From positions 79,536,060 to 79,600,059 of the forward strand of contig CM060680.1 of assembly GCA_030686995.1 (NCBI GenBank): DNA of 64,000 nt. Direction: 5' to 3'. Positions within the stretch are counted from its first letter, which is position 1; every line of letters starts with the position of its first letter. This DNA comes from Artemisia argyi. Taxonomy: Eukaryota > Streptophyta > Magnoliopsida > Asterales > Asteraceae. Below the pieces are notes generated by a model. The model had not been told where the DNA came from, did not search any database, and saw only the letters and a list, made by a program, of their open reading frames with translations. This document shows positions 58,306 through 64,000 of this stretch, piece by piece. The position numbers were made by a program, and so were the translations under genes.

Positions 58306-61300
58306 TCATGAGCAACCTGGCCAACTTCTATGCATGATATCAGTGTTTTGAATACTTCCATGTATATAGACTTTTGGCTCTTTGACCTGTTGAAAGTACA
58401 AATAAATATTGTAAATGTATTCTGGAAAATATTGTAGAAGTTATGCCACGTATACCTACCATAGAAATTGGTGGGATGCCAACCCTAAGACGGATTCTGG
58501 AAAACCCTTCCACCTGCAACAAGCACTTGAATCCCTTGATGCTCGAGTGTTCACTATGAGAGGATGACAAATTTGATCAATTTATGTTTGGGGTATTTTG
58601 AACCCAAAACGAGCCAAATGTTCCAAGTAAAAACGTAACAAAAAAGTGATGTAGAACTGGCCAAACAGGTTAAAAGCCCTGTAGAGTGCATTTTTAATTC
58701 ATAGAGGCTTGGAGCCTTCACATCGCTAGATACAGCAAGTAAAGTCAACGGACAAAGAAAGTGATTTCGGTCAAGTCTACCCAAATTTGACTAATAATAA
58801 GATGTCTATTTTCGATATGAAAACCACAAGAATTGTTACCTAACCCGCCCATCTCGCCACCTCTAGTAATAAACAATTTGTACCCAAAATTGGAATTATA
58901 ACAGGTTTCATGTGATAAGATTAGTTTGTGATTTGTTCCATTAAGTCTGGAAATGTAGGTATACGATCAAAGATGTTAGTGTAGAAGTAGAAGTGTATAT
59001 GGTCAAAGCTGTGATTTTTCTATGGTATGCACCCAATAAATGGTCTCTCTTTTTGATCTCAACTCACATTCTGCATTAAGTAGTAGTAGAAGTGTAGCAC
59101 AAAAATTGATCACTTACTTCAGAAGATAAGTGAAGTTCCGCTGCCAATATTCTTCCAAAGGTATGCTTTCTTCTTTAGAATACCTGAATCAACAACATAA
59201 CTTTAGATAATGAACCAGATTGAAACCGTGTAGATAAAAACATCTATGACAATTATCAAGTAATTTTAATTCAGTGAGATCAATAAAAACCACAGTAAAT
59301 GAAATATCAAACAACCTCCATCGGTTGTCATTCTCACAAAACCGGGAAATTCCATTCATCGCTGAGAAGGTATCAATATGAACCCACGACTCACTTGTAG
59401 TATTCTCGGTGTGGCCTATGAGGAATATTGTATATAAGCTTTAATTAAAAAGTATTTGGCATGTGTTGTATGTTTGTGAGTAAGAGTGAGACTGAGAGAG
59501 AAAGATTACCTATTCTGTGCAAAGATTTTAGAGCATATCCACTGGGGTAATTCTCATACGACGCCATGAAAGTGATGGCAGTGCACCCTAGACTACAAAA
59601 TCACAATATCAATATTATGTGAAACAATTCAGAATTTTGCACTGGAATAATCAGAAGAATTATCTTTCAACCTTATCACAAGCAAACCCAGCAGCACTAA
59701 GTAAAGCAGATTCCAAAAACTCTTCTTCCTATTGTTGTAACTGTAAAAGAAAACAACGTTAAGGTTTACAATAACATAAAGTAATATAATTAAGTACCCG
59801 AAATAAATTTCAATTAAAAGAAAGGGATGCTACATACATACGACTAGCTGCAACTGCTGCTGACAAATTAAAGATTGGAACGGAACTGATAATGAACCGG
59901 AGCTCCTGCAAATAATTAAAAGCATAAATAAGTGTGTCTCAAAAAGTCAACATCGCACAAATAAGCTTGTCTCAAAAAGTTAACATCAAGCCAACCGTAA
60001 GTTTATGGCACATGTAAGATACCTTGTGTGGAAGCTTGGAGTATAATATAACAAACGAGAGAACTGGAAGGACGTAGAATGTGATTCTTCTATCAAGTAT
60101 AACCCCGAGCTGCAATGATCACATTTTTAGTATAAAAAATAAATCCTATTTTGTACCCTAACCAATCACTAAACTTACCATAAAGAGAGGATATGCAACG
60201 AGCAATGAGCGAGGTAGAGCAGAAGTGAAGTACCAGTAAAATGGATGTGTCTAGGCAACAAATGTTATGGATGAAACACAATTAGTATAAAAGAAGCTCT
60301 GCAAAAATATATTCTTATAAAAAACCTGATTTAGGAAGAACTCTAGATGCTACTGAATATCAACATATGATTTACGTTTTATGATAGTTATAAGCAAAGG
60401 ATACACCCCACTCTGAACTCCGATTCAAGACAGAGTTAAACCAGAAGACATTGAATTCAGGCCACAACAGCTTTTGCCACATTATTGAATCAACTAAGAT
60501 TGTAAGACCTGTAAGAAAAGAACAGGGTATGAAAAATTAGTATAAATGATATTCACATAGCTTATTGCTTGGCCTTAATAGGTGAAAATAAATCAGAATA
60601 TAGTTAGACAGACCTATGCTGAAAATCACAGCTCCAACACAGCATTTTATGGCTTCCCACAATGAAATTGATTTTGTCTGCCATTGATAACCAAATAAAA
60701 GCAAACACATAAATATATGTATATCCAAATTCAATTAAGGAGTAAAAATGGGATATAGGGTGAAAAAAAACAGACAGACAGCTCAATAGCAAGAAGACAT
60801 ACCAGCAAAAGCTCGAGAGCAATAGGACAAAGGAGGAGCAGCATATCACATCTAAAGACAATGGTAGCAAAAATCTGAACACATAAGATAGAGGTACAAG
60901 TTAGATAAATGATTTTTATGATGTAGATACTTTTTAAGGACCTGCCTCATTGTAAAGAATGCAAAGTCACAATTTAAATTATTACGAAAAGCAAAACTGG
61001 AAATCCATGACAGAGGTTATTTACAGTTTTGAAAGCATACCAGACATCTTAGTGTGGCATAATAGCTTCCCTTCAACCAGTAACCATATGATAAATTGAC
61101 TACAGATTCATAAATAAAAAATAAAAAAAATAAAAAAATGCTTGTTAGAACTCAAACGTGTACCAAGTGAACTACTAATCCACAAAACATAAACATACAC
61201 AATATTTTTAAATGGAAAACATGGTTCAAGTAATATCACCTAAGCCCAATGCCAGTATATTAGGAAGCGGGCGTGTGCAATAGAACAGCAGATGAAACTG

Positions 61301-63427
61301 GACTGCTACTAATATCACAAAGAAAGCTTCAACTAGATGGCCAAACTTACTTCTAATCTGCTCAAGGATGATATCAATTTTACATCAACTGCGGGTCGAA
61401 AAATTGTATACAGATAAGTGAAGTTACCTAGACAGCATTAATAAGAAGTAAATCGTTGATACCTGGACACGTAAAAATCGAAGTGTGGCCAAGATGAAGA
61501 ACCCTAAAGATAAACGAACTGGACAAAACGATACAAATGATTCAGAGTTTTTTTTTTTTTTTTTTTTTGTAAATATGTTTAGGAAGTGATATAAACATTT
61601 TGTACAAATAATACTTAGTGCATGTAACTGACCTGCTAAAAGACTATAAATTTTTGGCAAGTGCAGCAAATTAATAGCTAAAACCATTGGGGATGCAAAA
61701 ATGGAAACTAGCAACGCACCTGTCAAAATATTACATGGGAGAAGGAGTTGTTAAAAATCGGGACCATGTTTCATACTATATGAAAGTCTGCTACAAAATA
61801 CATTTTTTCTCATGAAGTAGTTTACGAAGTAAAAGAGCTTACCAATAAAAGTGCGCGGAACAACACCAGGGAACTCCAAATGGTCATACTGTTGTGTAAG
61901 TGACAATAAGACCCGATATTATATTTTTATAGATCCCAAATGTAAAGATAGTATGGAGAGAAAGACTAGCACTTACATAATCTATGTGATGCCGATGATA
62001 AAGGATATCGTGCATGGCCTGAAATGCTAAAATAACATCAGTTTAACTCAAAATCACAACTTTTGATGCTGAAGTAGGTGGAATTCCAAGATGAGACATG
62101 TGAAAAGCTCATGAGTTTAAAGGACGTGATTATCATGAAGAAACATAGTCAAAGTTTCAATCCAAGATAAGACAATAATAAATCAGGCAATGGGAGCATG
62201 TTACTTTATTAAAACGTCATCGAAAAGCAATAAGACCCTACAGAACAACACCGACCACTATCAAATGAAACAAAATTACGTTAGGATCATGTCTTGATCT
62301 AGTGTCATACATAAATCTTTTCCATATATTAATAGAAGCTAATAAAATCAGTTCATCCAAGATAATAATTTTCTAGCACCTCAAATTTATTAAGTATATT
62401 AATCGTAGATTCCTAAATTATGGGTTAAAAAACTAAAGGGTGTGTTTAGTTGGCGAAAAACATCCATTTTTCCAGGATATTTTTCATAGGAAAATGAAAA
62501 AACTGAAATCCGTTTAGTCACACATTTTTCCAACAATTTTCAAAAAAAGTGAAATTCTCACTTTCCAAATTTTAACTAGAAAAAATGAAAACCCCAATCT
62601 ACCATTCTCCACTTTTTTCTCTTTAACCAAAAAAAAAAAAAAAGACGGGAATTCCTATCTACCATTCAAGTATCTCATTCTAACCCTAATCACCATTGGT
62701 AACATCTCCACCTTCCATCCTCGCCGTCGCCGCCCACCATCGCAATCCGAGGTAATCTTTTTAAAAAGGAAAAATATAACTCCATCTAAACGAGTTTTCA
62801 AAATTCTCAACTCTTCTCCGGAGAAGAAAAACCATTCCCTTCTCAAGGAATCTAAAAAAGGAAAAATAAGAAAAATTTTCTACAGGGGTGTTTGTTTCGG
62901 CTTATATAGCGGGCTTATGGCTTATTTGGTTTCCAGCTTATGTTTCATAAGTTCACTCTTGTTGGCTTATTTTGAAACTTTTCGGCTTATATAAGCTTAT
63001 TATGACATAATAGGCTTATATAAGCCGAAAAGTTTAAAAATAAGGCACAAAAAGTGAGGTTATGAAACATAATAAGCCGAAAACCAAATAAGCCATAAGC
63101 CCGCTATATATGCCGAAACAACCGCCTACAACTAAACGCTACCTAACCAACCTAACTGACATTCAGTTTCTAGTTATTTCTAACAAGTAATTTTGAAGAA
63201 GAATAAAAATGATGCTTGAAGGTACCTGAACATTAAAGCTTTCTTCAACTTTAGTAAAGGGAACCATAAGCACATAAAATGCAGCAATTGATCCCAGGAG
63301 TAAATCATAACCTAATTAAAATTAATCAACTTATAAGGGCTAATTGAAATGAAGTCTAATAAATTATTAAATGTTAACAAAATTTACCGTAATTTGACAT
63401 GAAATTGGAAGATCGGTGACGATCCAT
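58306..63427 (-). CDS. ALG12: ALG12: dolichyl-P-Man:Man7GlcNAc2-PP-dolichol alpha-1,6-mannosyltransferase
   Basis: Twenty exons join in phase to 497 codons: 63388-63427, 63226-63311, 61977-62018, 61843-61888, 61633-61719, 61463-61518, 61240-61357, 61041-61099, 60803-60874, 60614-60677, 60405-60508, 60179-60250, 60023-60109, 59838-59905, 59672-59740, 59510-59592, 59316-59415, 59118-59183, 58460-58553, 58306-58386. All have GT-AG borders. It is a multi-span ER glycosyltransferase (GT22) that adds the eighth mannose to the lumenal lipid-linked oligosaccharide. Family marks: [87 protein letters not shown]. The Arabidopsis ortholog EBS4 acts in ER-associated degradation and, from memory, has the same length. 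The start follows exon 1 encoding [14 protein letters not shown]; no in-frame stop occurs. Confidence 0.94.
62438..63143. mobile_element. MITE in ALG12 intron 2, itself interrupted
   Basis: The left end GGGTGTGTTTAGTTGGCG and the right end (reverse complement) GGTAGCGTTTAGTTGTAG are imperfect inverted repeats. The right part is broken by the hairpin element at 62885-63125. Without it this element is about 460 bp. The interior contains GAAAAACATCCATTTTTCC-like AT words. TSD not resolved. It lies wholly within intron 2, so splicing of exons 2 and 3 is not directly disrupted. Confidence 0.55.
62885..63125. mobile_element. 241-bp near-perfect hairpin MITE nested in another MITE
   Basis: The two halves are almost exact reverse complements: TGTTTCGGC, TATATAGCGGGCTTATGG and CTTATTTGGTTTT on the left answer AAAACCAAATAAG, CCATAAGCCCGCTATATA and GCCGAAACA on the right. 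It is flanked by CTACA on both sides (62880-62884, 63126-63130). A transcript through it, such as the ALG12 pre-mRNA, would fold into a long stem. Confidence 0.75.
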
Positions 63428-63796
63428 TGGAGGAGGGGTTTGTGCAGCTTTTTACGATGTGTTTCGAGAAGATGTGGCTGTGTTTGGGAGGGGTTTACAA
63501 AAACCATAAGCTTTAATAAGCTTTAAGTCCACTCAAAAGAGCTTTAAATATTCTTCAAAAATTAATTATTATCACCCAAAAACTAAAAATATTTTTATGC
63601 AAACTTACATTAATAAACTTCACTTTTAACTAATTCGCTAAACAGCTTTATAAAAATATAAGCTTCAGCTCGCCTTACAATATAAGAATCATTGTTCCAA
63701 TAAATTCACTAATACATTATTTCAACTATAAAAATCAATTAAATTTTAAAATCGTTTCACTAAAGTCACTCAAACTATTTTACAACTGCAAAAACT
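63428..63796 (-). other. ALG12 upstream region, TE-like from about 63490
   Basis: About 60 bp of GC-richer leader precede the ATG (minus strand). Beyond that lies AT-rich, TE-like sequence with AAGCTTTAATAAGCTTTAAG and its partner TATAAGCTTCAGC. No clear TATA box was identified for ALG12, so a transposon may have inserted very close to the transcription start. Confidence 0.4.
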
Positions 63797-64000
63797 AGGG
63801 GTGAGAAAAAAACCGAAAAAACCAAAACCGAACCGAAAAACAAAAAAAACTGACAGAAACTAAAAACCAATGGTTTGTAAATTAGATACGTGTACACATG
63901 AGAAAACAGATTACAGAGACGTCATAACAAAGTTTCAGATATGTGCTGACAAAAAAAATTAGAAGGTACGTGATGTGGTTTTGGTCGTAGGGTTTTATTT
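63797..64000. mobile_element. hAT-like element cut by the window edge
   Basis: Begins AGGGGTGAGAAAAAAACCG and continues with AAAACCAAAACCGAACCG words, like the element at 52854-53652. Only the left part is visible. Confidence 0.5.

Noticed and set aside
1..64000. tRNA, rRNA or other structural RNA genes
   Set aside because: The only tRNA-related matches are primer-binding sites of LTR elements; no cloverleaf or rRNA core was seen.

Overview
This window looks like nuclear DNA of a flowering plant. The genes have spliced GT-AG exons, and the intergenic space is full of plant-type LTR retrotransposons, hAT, Tourist and Stowaway MITEs and Helitron ends. The style of the retroelement ORFs suggests a eudicot, possibly Asteraceae; that is an inference from memory and was not tested.

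Only two genes look intact, both on the minus strand. The first (17448-22607) is a two-exon pentatricopeptide-repeat protein of 536 codons, close to Arabidopsis At1g02150 as I remember it. The second (58306-63427) is a 20-exon gene whose exons join in phase into a 497-codon ALG12, the ER alpha-1,6-mannosyltransferase of N-glycan precursor assembly. From memory their Arabidopsis counterparts, At1g02145 (EBS4/ALG12) and At1g02150, are neighbours. The window would then be a conserved gene pair pushed about 36 kb apart by transposons.

Left part (1-17.4 kb): mostly degraded intergenic DNA with hAT-like MITEs, a LINE tail, a frameshifted proline-rich/acidic ORF, and a mosaic of gene fragments (3-beta-HSD/decarboxylase, tandemly amplified exon modules, an RRM piece). 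The mosaic ends at a Helitron-like GC hairpin at 15.27-15.31 kb.

Middle part (22.8-51.6 kb): a nested stack in which most layers are bounded by matching target-site duplications. A Tourist MITE (TTA) lies next to a solo LTR (ATATG). That LTR is split by a non-autonomous Ty3/Gypsy element, Gypsy-1 (GATTT). The 3' LTR of Gypsy-1 is split by a small non-autonomous Copia-like element (AACTT). Further right an hAT-like element (8-bp TSD with one mismatch) is split by Gypsy-2 (GTTTG), which has 4.3-kb LTRs. Gypsy-1 carries a broken coiled-coil ORF, a nucleocapsid-like zinc-knuckle ORF, and on its antisense strand two related 53-54-codon two-helix membrane peptides behind a TATA box and MYB3R/MSA-like motifs. 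Gypsy-2 carries one 630-codon ORF joining modified zinc knuckles to a C-terminal membrane segment. Neither Gypsy element encodes a polymerase.

Right part (51.6-64 kb): more MITEs, an L-gulonolactone-oxidase-like pseudogene broken by stops and two DNA-transposon insertions, a textbook Helitron 3' end at 57552, then ALG12 with two nested MITEs in its second intron. All similarity statements rest on reading motifs by eye; no database search was run.
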